From Sphingomonas sp. QA11 (GTDB lineage: Bacteria > Pseudomonadota > Alphaproteobacteria > Sphingomonadales > Sphingomonadaceae): 64,000 bases of DNA. This document shows, piece by piece, positions 28,085-34,918 of this stretch. The translations under genes were made by a program, and so were the position numbers. How positions within the stretch are numbered: position 1 is the stretch's first letter; the number at the start of each line of letters is the position of its first letter. Below the pieces are notes generated by a model. The model searched no databases, was not told the origin of the DNA, and was given only the letters and a program-made list of their open reading frames with translations. Location of the stretch: positions 62,001 through 126,000 of the forward strand of contig NZ_CP098774.1 in assembly GCF_028473665.1 (NCBI RefSeq), in the 5' to 3' direction.

Positions 28085-28723
28085 TCAGATCCAGCTGGTG
28101 AGGGCGAAGCGCCGGTCGGCGAAGCAGGCGGTGGGCAACGCCACCGGCAGGATCTCGTGCAGCGTGTTCGACGGGAAGATCGCCGCGACATTGTGGCGCG
28201 GTGCAATCGTCTGGACCGGACCGAAGCGTTGCCGCGCCGCATCCTGAAAGCCGTGCAAGGTGAGTTCCCCGCCGGCAAACCGGCAGGGGAAGCGATGAAG
28301 ATAGACGACGATGGTGAACGTCCGGTGCGCGACCGGCGCGGCGCCGTCATCGCGGTGCGGGCCGAACCAGTCGCCGTCACCGCTCGCGGCGAGTTCGGAT
28401 TCCTCGACCGCCGCCGTCACGATCCGGTCGCCGAAGCGTGCGCGAAGCGCATCGCCATGTCTCAGGGCGATCCTCGCCATCAGGTCGCGATGCACCTCGT
28501 GCTGCGCCAGCGTCTTGGCGCTGCGGTGTCGCCCGGCATGCAAGTGCAGGTGCGTCGACAAGGTCAGCGCATCGCCGAACATCGCCTCGCTGGCGATCGC
28601 GAAGGCGAGCAGTGCCGCCGCATCGGCTTCGGGCAGCGCGTTGGGCAGGACGAGTGCCGGGCGGGCGGGCATCGCCTCGGCCATTGGCCGCGCCGGATAG
28701 GCCGATTTGCGGAGGTCGCTCAC
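28085..28723 (-). CDS. 2OG-Fe(II) oxygenase, prolyl-4-hydroxylase-like
   Basis: A 212-aa non-heme iron dioxygenase. The facial triad is visible: His123 and Asp125 in PHRDDG and His189 in NTLHEI, with Arg204/205 in DRRFALTSW positioned to bind 2-oxoglutarate. YLHRFPCRFAGGELTLH is the usual double-stranded beta-helix core. Such enzymes hydroxylate Pro, Lys, Asp or Asn side chains in proteins or peptides. The GTG start overlaps the upstream gene stop by 4 nt. It is one of two dissimilar oxygenases in this operon. Confidence 0.87.
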   Translation of the reverse strand: MSDLRKSAYPARPMAEAMPARPALVLPNALPEADAAALLAFAIASEAMFGDALTLSTHLHLHAGRHRSAKTLAQHEVHRDLMARIALRHGDALRARFGDRIVTAAVEESELAASGDGDWFGPHRDDGAAPVAHRTFTIVVYLHRFPCRFAGGELTLHGFQDAARQRFGPVQTIAPRHNVAAIFPSNTLHEILPVALPTACFADRRFALTSWI

Positions 28724-29439
28724 CAGTAGAGGTTCCAGCGGCCGGCGATGCGCAACGCGTGCCCTTGCAACGTTATCCGGCGATCGTCTTCATTGATCGC
28801 GCCGGGCGACGATATCCGGTGAAGCCACAGCCCGCGATGAATCAGCAATCGCCCGACCGAATAGGGATGATAGGCAAGGGTCCGGCGTCGCGCCATGTCG
28901 TCGAGCGTCGCGACTCGACCGGCCTTGAACGCCCGGTCGAAATCCTCGACCGTGACGTCCCACAGGTCGAGGCCGCTGCCCTCCGCCGGCAGTTCGAGCG
29001 CCAGCGTGAACGATACCGGATCGTCCTCGACCGGGCCGGGCGGGAGGCGCAGGCTTTCATACTGGATATCGAAATGCCGGCCGCTTTTCCCGGCGCCAAG
29101 GATGCCGCTGCCCAGGAAGATGTGGAACCCGGGAAAGGCGAGTCCCTCGGCCAGCACCGCCTCGCCCCGCAATTCGGCGGACAGCCGGTCGAGCAGGGAT
29201 GCATAGAGATCGCCGAACATCGCCCTTAGGTCGCCGTTCGTGGCGTCGATCTTGCCGTAATAGCTGTAGTCCGGATCGGCGTCCGGCGGGCAGGCGTCGA
29301 GATAGCTTGCCCGCCCAAGCGTGAAGAAGGTCGAATCGCCGCGCGGACTGCGGTCGATCCATTTGTCCCGGTTGCCGGTCACGCGCTCGACCACGGAGCG
29401 GCAGTCATCCGTATCGAGCAGGTCGGTGACGGCGATCAT
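28720..29439 (-). CDS. Second 2OG-Fe(II)-oxygenase-like protein
   Basis: A 239-aa protein with little overall similarity to its neighbour but with the same kind of metal triad: His122 and Asp124 in RHFDIQYESL, His207 in GLWLHRIS, and Arg221 in RRITLQGHAL as likely co-substrate ligand. LALELPAEGSGLDLWDV fits the beta-helix core. It overlaps the ATP-grasp gene upstream and the next oxygenase downstream by 4 nt each. The substrate is unknown; context suggests a peptide or protein. Confidence 0.75.
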   Translation of the reverse strand: MIAVTDLLDTDDCRSVVERVTGNRDKWIDRSPRGDSTFFTLGRASYLDACPPDADPDYSYYGKIDATNGDLRAMFGDLYASLLDRLSAELRGEAVLAEGLAFPGFHIFLGSGILGAGKSGRHFDIQYESLRLPPGPVEDDPVSFTLALELPAEGSGLDLWDVTVEDFDRAFKAGRVATLDDMARRRTLAYHPYSVGRLLIHRGLWLHRISSPGAINEDDRRITLQGHALRIAGRWNLYW

Positions 29440-30320
29440 CGCCGCACCCCGGTCAGCAACGCGACGAGCGCGGCGGTGATGCTACCGTCCAGCCGCTTGT
29501 CGTAGGAATTATAGCCGGGCATCGGGTTTGCCTCGAGGAGCCAATATTGCCCGTCCCGGTCGACCTTGAAATCCCAGCCGGAAAAGATCAGCCCCATGTC
29601 GCGTGCCGTGCGCGTCATGCGTTCGATCAGCGCATCCGGCAGCGTGACCGGGGCATAGGTCGCCTCGCCATCGATGCGATAGTCGGTCGCCTCGCTGTCG
29701 ATGCGTAGCGCGAGCACGCTATCGCCGACGACATGGGCACGCACGTCGGCGCCCTCCACCCGTCGCTGCAAGTGGACCGGCCCGCTTTCCGGCCGGAAAG
29801 TCGTGAAGTCGTCCGGCGTCACGCCCCAGCAATCGGCACGGGCGCCGGAAATGGTCTTCACGATCGACGGCGCTCGGGCAAAGGCCGATAATGTCGCCGC
29901 GTCCGAACTGGTCAGCGATGGGGGCACGAGGAAACCGCTGCGCGCCAGAAGCGCCTCGTGCAGCGGCTTCGACCCATTGTCCTGGAAATGGCCCGGCCGG
30001 TTGATGACGATCGCCTCGCGGATGCTTTCAAGCCACGCGTTCAGCGCCTGGACCATCGACTGCCAGGACAGGCCGTCGCGCCGCGATTCGACGACCGACG
30101 ACAGGTCGATCGGGCGGACATAATAGCGGCCGCTGGCGGGCAGGTGGCGCTCCGTCTCGCCGTCACGCCAGATCGCGTCCTGGCCGGGCAGCGGGAACAT
30201 CCACTCGGCCAGCGCCAGATCGTGCAGGTCGACAAGCTCCACCTCGGCGCCGTTCGCCCGGCATTGCGCCACGAAATGGCGGATGGTCGGATCAGTGCCC
30301 AGGCCGATCGCGGTGATCAT
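29436..30320 (-). CDS. ATP-grasp ligase, RimK/graspetide-ligase-like
   Basis: ATP-dependent carboxylate-amine or carboxylate-hydroxyl ligase. The 294-aa product has a short N-terminal domain, INRPGHFQDNGSKPLHEALL leading into RSGFLVPPSL (about 106-135), the ATP-binding Lys155 in IVKTISG, the QRRVEGADVRAHVVGD strand pair (185-200), and the metal-binding GWDFKVD and LLEANPMPGYNSYD near the end (Glu263, Asn265). This layout matches ligases that form ester or amide crosslinks in graspetides or tail proteins. It sits in a modification-gene operon and overlaps both neighbours by 4 nt. Confidence 0.87.
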   Translation of the reverse strand: MITAIGLGTDPTIRHFVAQCRANGAEVELVDLHDLALAEWMFPLPGQDAIWRDGETERHLPASGRYYVRPIDLSSVVESRRDGLSWQSMVQALNAWLESIREAIVINRPGHFQDNGSKPLHEALLARSGFLVPPSLTSSDAATLSAFARAPSIVKTISGARADCWGVTPDDFTTFRPESGPVHLQRRVEGADVRAHVVGDSVLALRIDSEATDYRIDGEATYAPVTLPDALIERMTRTARDMGLIFSGWDFKVDRDGQYWLLEANPMPGYNSYDKRLDGSITAALVALLTGVRR

Positions 30321-31087
30321 CGGGCCAGATGCGCGACGGCAGCGGCGGCAAACGCGTCCCAGGCGAAATCGATGTCCTCACGGTGCGGCCAGGGTGTGAT
30401 GCGGGCGAGATACGGATCGCGCAGATCCTCCGACAGCGCCCAGATGATGAGCGCCATGTCGAGCCCGAGCCGATCGGCCAGCGTCACGCTGTCCGCTGCC
30501 AGGTCATGGCCGGCCACCTGTTGTCCGCTCCGGCACCAGGCGTCCCGGCCGAGCACCAGCACGACCTCATATTGTTCGCCGGGCCTGACATAGCGTCCGC
30601 GTTGAGGCCCGGGATAGGCGGCGTGCTGATCATGGCCCAGCGGCTCGAGGGAGTCGGGTGATTTGAAATACCAGCCCGTGTCGCGTCGCGGCCATGTCGC
30701 GCCCTGCAGGAAGATTTCCATGCGATCGGTAGGCAGGCCGCCGCGCAGTTCGTTCACCGAGGCCGACAGGCTGCAGCCGCCGCCAAAGCCCATCGGCCCG
30801 GGGCGACCGAGCACCGGTGCGGTACTCAGCGCGCCGATGGCCCACAGCGCCGCCAGCGCCTCGCCCTGCAGGAAGCGCGCATCGGCACTTTGCGTCGCTG
30901 ACAGGCGTGGCGCGCGGATGACCATCGGCACGCGCGGCACGACCGTCGCATCGCCGTCCCGCACCATGACCGAGAAGCGTCGTGCCGCTGCTGCCGCATC
31001 GAGGCGAACCGGGGTCCGGCCGGCCGCTGAAATCGGGCCGGCCAGCGCGTCGGCAAAACTGTCGCCCGGTTCGCTCACGATCAGCAC
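30317..31087 (-). CDS. Unrecognised protein of the modification operon
   Basis: I do not recognise this protein. The start used is the GTG at 31087, giving 256 aa from VLIVSEPGDSFADALAG; an ATG at 31162 would add 25 residues and overlap the upstream gene by 41 nt. The N-terminus looks like a small Rossmann or pre-ATP-grasp strand-helix unit. The middle holds FLQGEALAALWAIGAL, GRPGPMGFGGG and FLQGATWPRRDTGWYFK. No ATP-grasp metal site is visible at the end. A non-catalytic partner of the adjacent ATP-grasp ligase, or a substrate-recognition protein, is possible (inference). It overlaps the ligase gene by 4 nt. Confidence 0.7.
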   Translation of the reverse strand: MLIVSEPGDSFADALAGPISAAGRTPVRLDAAAAARRFSVMVRDGDATVVPRVPMVIRAPRLSATQSADARFLQGEALAALWAIGALSTAPVLGRPGPMGFGGGCSLSASVNELRGGLPTDRMEIFLQGATWPRRDTGWYFKSPDSLEPLGHDQHAAYPGPQRGRYVRPGEQYEVVLVLGRDAWCRSGQQVAGHDLAADSVTLADRLGLDMALIIWALSEDLRDPYLARITPWPHREDIDFAWDAFAAAAVAHLAR

Positions 31088-31121
31088 TGCATTGTCGAGG
31101 GCGTCGTGCCCTTCCCCGGCT

Positions 31122-31631
31122 TCAGAACAGCTGGACACTCTTGACGAACCCCCGGACGGCATTGGCTTGCTGCTGCGCCACCCGGTTCATCAGCGTCCAG
31201 TTCAGCACCTCCACTTCGCCGAAGCGGCTGAACGGGTCCGACGCCTCGCTTCCCGCCATCTTGCCGCCGTCGGAGGTTTCCTTGCCGGCTTCCTTGGAAT
31301 CCTTGGATTCCTTGCCCTCCTTGCCTTCCTTGGAGTCTTTCTGTTCCTTGCCTTCCTTGCTTTCCTTGCCCTTGGGGAATTTGGGCGGCTGCCAGGGGGA
31401 AAAGACCGTTTCGTCGGCGACCTCGATGCCGCCAAGGCTGACGGCGATGCCGTCCATGCCGCCATTCTTGCCGTCGAGCTTGGCCTTTTCCGGGGCGCCG
31501 ATTCCGTTGGCGACGGCGTCGTTAACGGCGCTGTCGAATGCACGGATACGGGTTCCCGCAAGTTGCGCCAGCAGGTCATGGCGATGCGTCGCGCCGATGA
31601 ACGGGGTGGGCTCTGACTGTTCGTTGGACAT
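31122..31631 (-). CDS. Candidate precursor/substrate protein with Lys-(Glu/Asp)-X triplet repeats
   Basis: A 169-aa protein with three parts. Residues 1-80 form a leader-like region with an amphipathic stretch, HDLLAQLAGTRIRAFDSAV. Residues 84-118 are low-complexity, with Lys at every third position from 89 to 113, each followed by Glu or Asp and then Ser, Gly, Gln or Ala. Residues 119-169 form a tail ending FGEVEVLNWTLMNRV..VRGFVKSVQLF. No enzyme motif is present. AAGGAG lies about 7 nt before the ATG. Its position ahead of ligase, oxygenase and sulfotransferase genes suggests it is what they modify (inference). Lys/Glu/Ser side chains are the groups that ATP-grasp ligases join in graspetides. 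Confidence 0.82.
   Translation of the reverse strand: MSNEQSEPTPFIGATHRHDLLAQLAGTRIRAFDSAVNDAVANGIGAPEKAKLDGKNGGMDGIAVSLGGIEVADETVFSPWQPPKFPKGKESKEGKEQKDSKEGKEGKESKDSKEAGKETSDGGKMAGSEASDPFSRFGEVEVLNWTLMNRVAQQQANAVRGFVKSVQLF
31287..31367 (-). repeat. Nine 9-bp units encoding Lys-(Glu/Asp)-X
   Basis: Read on the minus strand, these 81 bases encode nine consecutive triplets beginning KES, KEG, KEQ and KDS. On the plus strand they appear as degenerate TTCCTTG-containing units. The unit is kept at the protein level more strictly than at the DNA level: third positions vary and Lys never does. Confidence 0.85.
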
Positions 31632-31642
31632 TGTTTCGCTCC

Positions 31643-31954
31643 TTATTTCACGAGCAGAAGTTTAAGCAGCGAGCCAATGTTGATGCCGTCGATCACTAGC
31701 CCATCGACATCGCAATTCTTCAATTGCACGGCGCGCAACGAGCAATTCTCAATGACGGCGCCATCGAATTCGCAGGCGCTGAAATGGGTGCTTTCGAAAT
31801 TGCTGCGATGAAAGGCGGAGTTGAAAAAATTGGATGCTCCAAAAATGGAGTGACCCGCCGTGATGTTGCTGAAGGTAGAGCTGGTTGCATCCTGTGCAAT
31901 GCAGATCATATTGGGGGACAATAGCGGCTTTTGCCGGGTGTCGCTTTTTTGCAT
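31643..31954 (-). CDS. Small pentapeptide-repeat protein
   Basis: A 103-aa protein in which residues 36-95 parse into about twelve pentapeptides with a hydrophobic centre (SIFGA, SNFFN, SAFHR, SNFES, THFSA, CEFDG and onward), predicting a short right-handed beta-helix. It ends LLKLLLVK. No signal peptide or enzyme motif is present. It is much shorter than Qnr/MfpA-type gyrase protectors. Base composition is clearly less GC-rich than the surrounding genes. A GGAGG ribosome site precedes the ATG. It is the first gene of the operon, ending 11 nt before the triplet-repeat gene, whose ribosome site lies between them. Confidence 0.78.
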   Translation of the reverse strand: MQKSDTRQKPLLSPNMICIAQDATSSTFSNITAGHSIFGASNFFNSAFHRSNFESTHFSACEFDGAVIENCSLRAVQLKNCDVDGLVIDGINIGSLLKLLLVK

Positions 31955-32164
31955 TCGAGCCTCCGCTGCCTCTGCGAACAGAGGCGATTGTTTGGCGCGG
32001 CCCGAATCGTCAGATCTACAAGCGGGTGATCTGTTGCGGGCCCAATGCCACAGGCGGATGACTGGAGTCCAGACTGTCAGGCTACCCGTAGGTGCCTGTA
32101 CGAGCTGACAATTTGAACCATAGTGGTTTTAATCATGTCCTCGGCCCGATAGACTTCGGGATCG
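31955..32164 (-). promoter_or_regulatory. Probable promoter region of the seven-gene modification operon
   Basis: This 210-bp non-coding gap lies upstream of the pentapeptide gene and downstream of the DMT transporter gene, both minus strand. It holds two short inverted repeats, CTGGA-g-TCCAG at 32062-32072 and AACCA-tag-TGGTT at 32116-32128. An AT-richer patch at 32105-32135 could hold promoter elements. No consensus -35/-10 pair is convincing. Confidence 0.35.
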
Positions 32165-33091
32165 TCAGCCTTTGGCCGGGCGGCCTTGTCCGGCGATCGC
32201 CGAGAGCAGGATGCCGGCGACGATGAACGCCATGCCCCAGAAGTGGAAAGCGTGGAGCGCCTCGCCGAGAAGAAGGGCGGCGAGCAGGGCGCCGAACAGC
32301 GGCATCAGCGCGATCATCTGTCCGGCCCGGCCAGCGCCGAGCGTGCCGACCGCTCGATTGTAGAGGGAATAGGCGATCAGCGACGGCAGCACCGCGACAT
32401 AGGCGAACGCGCCGATCGTCGAGGGGCGCCAGGTGACCGAGGCGCCGTTCAACCATTCCTGCGCCGCCAGCGGCAGCATGGTGAGCGTGGCGATGACGAA
32501 GGTGGCCGCCAGGAAGCTCAGCGGATCGACGCCGGGCCTGAGCCGTAGCAATACGGTATAGAGTGACCACGCCACGATCGCGCAGAGGATCAGCAAGTCC
32601 CCCGTGCCGAGCTGGAGATGGAGCAGGGTCGTGAGATCGCCCCGCGAGACGACCCAGCCTACGCCGACCGTCGAGGCGATGACCCCGAGCACCTGAAGCA
32701 ACGCCGCCCGTTCACGAAAGATCAGGCGTGCGAACAGCACGACCATTGCCGGGATCCCTGCCTGGATCAACATCGAATTGGTCGCGGTGGTGTGGCGCAG
32801 GCCGGAATAGAGGAGGGCGTTGAACGCGGCGACGCCAAGCAGCCCGAGGAGCAGCACGATCCGCCAGTTCGCGCGTAGCACCGGCGCATCGGCGCGCAGC
32901 CGCCGCCAGGCGAACGGCATCAGGATCGCGGTGGCGCCAGCCCAGCGCACCAGCGCGAGGGTGAAGGGCGGGATATCGTCGCGCACGGCACGCCCGACGA
33001 TCGCGTTCCCGGCCCAGAACAGCATGACGATGGCGAGGAAGATATAGGCGTTCAGGGTGGCGCGGGCAGTCGGGGCGGGGTTGTCTTGCAT
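32165..33091 (-). CDS. DMT-superfamily (EamA) exporter
   Basis: A 308-aa membrane protein with about ten helices in two EamA repeats (roughly 18-148 and 165-300). Typical pieces are AIVMLFWAGNAIVGRAV in helix 1, PPFTLALVRW, and YSGLRHTTATNSMLIQAGIPAMVVLFARLIFRE split over the middle of repeat 1. The substrate cannot be read from sequence; many relatives export amino acids or metabolites. It lies upstream of, and co-directional with, the modification operon, but 210 bp separate them. Confidence 0.9.
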   Translation of the reverse strand: MQDNPAPTARATLNAYIFLAIVMLFWAGNAIVGRAVRDDIPPFTLALVRWAGATAILMPFAWRRLRADAPVLRANWRIVLLLGLLGVAAFNALLYSGLRHTTATNSMLIQAGIPAMVVLFARLIFRERAALLQVLGVIASTVGVGWVVSRGDLTTLLHLQLGTGDLLILCAIVAWSLYTVLLRLRPGVDPLSFLAATFVIATLTMLPLAAQEWLNGASVTWRPSTIGAFAYVAVLPSLIAYSLYNRAVGTLGAGRAGQMIALMPLFGALLAALLLGEALHAFHFWGMAFIVAGILLSAIAGQGRPAKG

Positions 33092-33202
33092 GCTGTCTTT
33101 CCCGCCCGGTCGTGAAGGGTGAGCGGGTTACCGCACGCAAGGCGGTTCGGCCAGCCATGGCGGCCGGAGTCGCTTTTTCGTGCTTTGCCTGGACGACATC
33201 GA

Positions 33203-33242
33203 CCCAACGCCGTTCGTTTCGAGCGACGTCGAGAAACCTGCG
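33203..33242. repeat. Dispersed 40-bp repeat, copy 2 (inverted)
   Basis: Contains CGTTCGTTTCGAGCGACGTC, the reverse complement of the core at 12475-12514 with a few substitutions. It lies in the 225-bp gap between the DMT exporter start and the PccR-like regulator stop. Confidence 0.7.
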
Positions 33243-33316
33243 CTGCGGCCAGTCCAAGTATCTCGACTTCGCTCGACACGACCAGAAACAGGGGAACGGA
33301 TTTCGAAGCCGGTGCG

Positions 33317-34705
33317 CTAGACCACCCGGTATGGCACCGTCCCGCGGAGATCGGGGTCGACCGCGATGTCGCGGTCGGCTGGCGGGAAGGCGCGCTGGTC
33401 GCAATCGTCGCGCGGGCAGAGCCGGCAGGAGATGCCGATCGGGATCGGCGGTGCCGTCCGGTCGAGCGCGTCGGCATAGACGAAGTCGGCGGCGTGCTCC
33501 GCCTCGCAGCCGAGCGTCACCGCGTAGCGGCGCGGGCTGCGGGTGAAGCTGCCCGATGGCTTCACCAGGCCCTTCGCCATCGAGACGTAGCGCACGCCGT
33601 CGGGTGTCTCGGCATGCTGCACCACGATCCGGTCGGGAATGGCGACCGCTTCGTGCACGATCCACAACGGGCAGGCGCCGCCGAAGCGGGCGAACTGGAG
33701 CCGTGTCGCCGAATGCCGCTTGGTGATGTTGCCGGCCATGTCGACCCGGCAGAAATAGAAGGGGATCCCCTCGGCCCCCGAGCGCTGCAACGTGGAGAGG
33801 CGATGGCAGGCCTGTTCGAAACTGACGCCGAAGCGGCGGCACAGCCGGTCGATATCGTGGCGCATCTGGCGCGCGGTGGAGCGGAATCGGCCATAGGGCA
33901 TGGTCAGGGCGCCGGCGGCATAATTGGCAAGGCCGATGCGCAGCAGGTTGCGCGCCTCCGGGCTTGATACCGATGCTCCGTCGACGATCTCCTGGATCGC
34001 GCCGGCGAACTCGATCGCGACGAGCTGGTGCGCGATCAGGAAGCGGCGGCTCTCGGGCGGCATCGCGCCGTTGAGCGACAGGGTGCCGCGCTGGCGGTCG
34101 AGCGCGCGGAGCGGCGCCGCCTCGTCGGGCGCGGCGACGATGGCGATGCCGTGGGTGGCGAGCCGTGCGACCAGCGCCACCTCGTCAGGGCCCAGTTGCT
34201 CCGCCAGCGATTCGGCCGCGCGGTCGAGCGGGTCGACATAATTGCCGGCGAAATGGAACCAGTCGCGCACCGCCTCCCACGGCATGCGGGCCCCCGCGCC
34301 GGAGATGCCCGATGTCATGCTCTCCTCGATGATTTGAAGCCGCTCCTCGGCCGCGCGCACGGCGGCGTGCAGCGTGATGATGCGGTCGGCGATCTCGGGC
34401 CGTTCCTCGGCGAGTCGCTCGATCGCCTCGGGCGGCGGGGCGGGGGGAAGAAGCGGGTCGGCCAACGCCGCGGTCAGGCCGCTCAGGCGCATGGCCGGCG
34501 CCTCGCTTTCGATCAGCGCGCCGGGATGGCGGCGACGCAGGGCGGCGGTCACCGAGGGCGTGAGCGGGCGGTCGCCGCTTTCGAGCTGGGAAAGATAGCT
34601 CACTGAAATGCCCAGCCGTGCCGCCATCGCCGCCTGGTTGAGCCCGGCGCTGCGACGGAGAGCGCGGAGTTGTTCGCCGGCGTAGAGGCGTGGGGTGCGG
34701 GGCAT
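33317..34705 (-). CDS. PccR/ScfR-type short-chain acyl-CoA-responsive regulator
   Basis: Regulator family that senses short-chain acyl-CoA and controls propionyl-CoA carboxylase in Rhodobacter sphaeroides (PccR) and glyoxylate-cycle genes in actinobacteria (RamB). From the ATG at 34705 it is 462 aa. An N-terminal XRE-type helix-turn-helix (AGLNQAAMAARLGISVSYLS) is followed by an IrrE-like domain containing RRFLIAHQLVAIEFA and a C-terminal DUF2083 domain ending in the Cys cluster CRLCPRDDC. It is divergent from pccB, with a candidate operator between them, so local control of propionate metabolism is very likely. Confidence 0.93.
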   Translation of the reverse strand: MPRTPRLYAGEQLRALRRSAGLNQAAMAARLGISVSYLSQLESGDRPLTPSVTAALRRRHPGALIESEAPAMRLSGLTAALADPLLPPAPPPEAIERLAEERPEIADRIITLHAAVRAAEERLQIIEESMTSGISGAGARMPWEAVRDWFHFAGNYVDPLDRAAESLAEQLGPDEVALVARLATHGIAIVAAPDEAAPLRALDRQRGTLSLNGAMPPESRRFLIAHQLVAIEFAGAIQEIVDGASVSSPEARNLLRIGLANYAAGALTMPYGRFRSTARQMRHDIDRLCRRFGVSFEQACHRLSTLQRSGAEGIPFYFCRVDMAGNITKRHSATRLQFARFGGACPLWIVHEAVAIPDRIVVQHAETPDGVRYVSMAKGLVKPSGSFTRSPRRYAVTLGCEAEHAADFVYADALDRTAPPIPIGISCRLCPRDDCDQRAFPPADRDIAVDPDLRGTVPYRVV

Positions 34706-34719
34706 GCTGCTTATCCTGC

Positions 34720-34740
34720 TTCCCCGGCGAAGGCCGGGGT
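34720..34740. repeat. Class B palindrome, short form
   Basis: CCCCGGC-GAAG-GCCGGGG, a 7-bp stem, lies just upstream of the regulator start codon. The same core occurs as a full inverted pair at 38279-38347. Confidence 0.65.
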
Positions 34741-34840
34741 CGAGTTGGGACGGTCGAAGTGGTGATGCGCGCGGCTCCCCGAGCAAGGGCTCCCGACCGG
34801 ACCGCGGCCTTTGTCCGGAAAGTACTTCACACCTCATCCC

Positions 34841-34870
34841 TTCGCAACTTCGCAAATTCACATTTGCAAA
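34841..34870. promoter_or_regulatory. Candidate PccR/ScfR operator upstream of pccB
   Basis: Three related octamers lie in 30 bases: TTCGCAAC (34841-34848), TTCGCAAA (34849-34856) and TTTGCAAA (34863-34870). TTTGCAAA pairs are the binding motif reported for PccR and related RamB/ScfR regulators. The site is about 50 bp before the pccB start, in the 213-bp gap shared with the divergent regulator gene. Spacing here is 6 nt rather than the 4 nt I recall for PccR. Confidence 0.7.
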
Positions 34871-34918
34871 ACGCCCCGCGGCTTGAAAGAGAAATGCTCC
34901 CCAGTACCGGAGTACCCC

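Noticed and set aside
31282..31380. Short repeated TTCCTTG units resembling a CRISPR or minisatellite
   Set aside because: Units are 9 bp, degenerate and in frame with a coding region; there are no spacers, so this is a protein repeat.
31122..31631. Histone H1-like or nucleoid-associated Lys-rich protein
   Set aside because: Lys residues are balanced one for one by Glu or Asp and there is no Pro-Ala-Lys pattern, so DNA binding is unlikely.
31643..31954. Qnr/MfpA-like gyrase-protection protein
   Set aside because: Only about 12 pentapeptides in 103 residues, less than half the usual length, with no matching loops; context points elsewhere.
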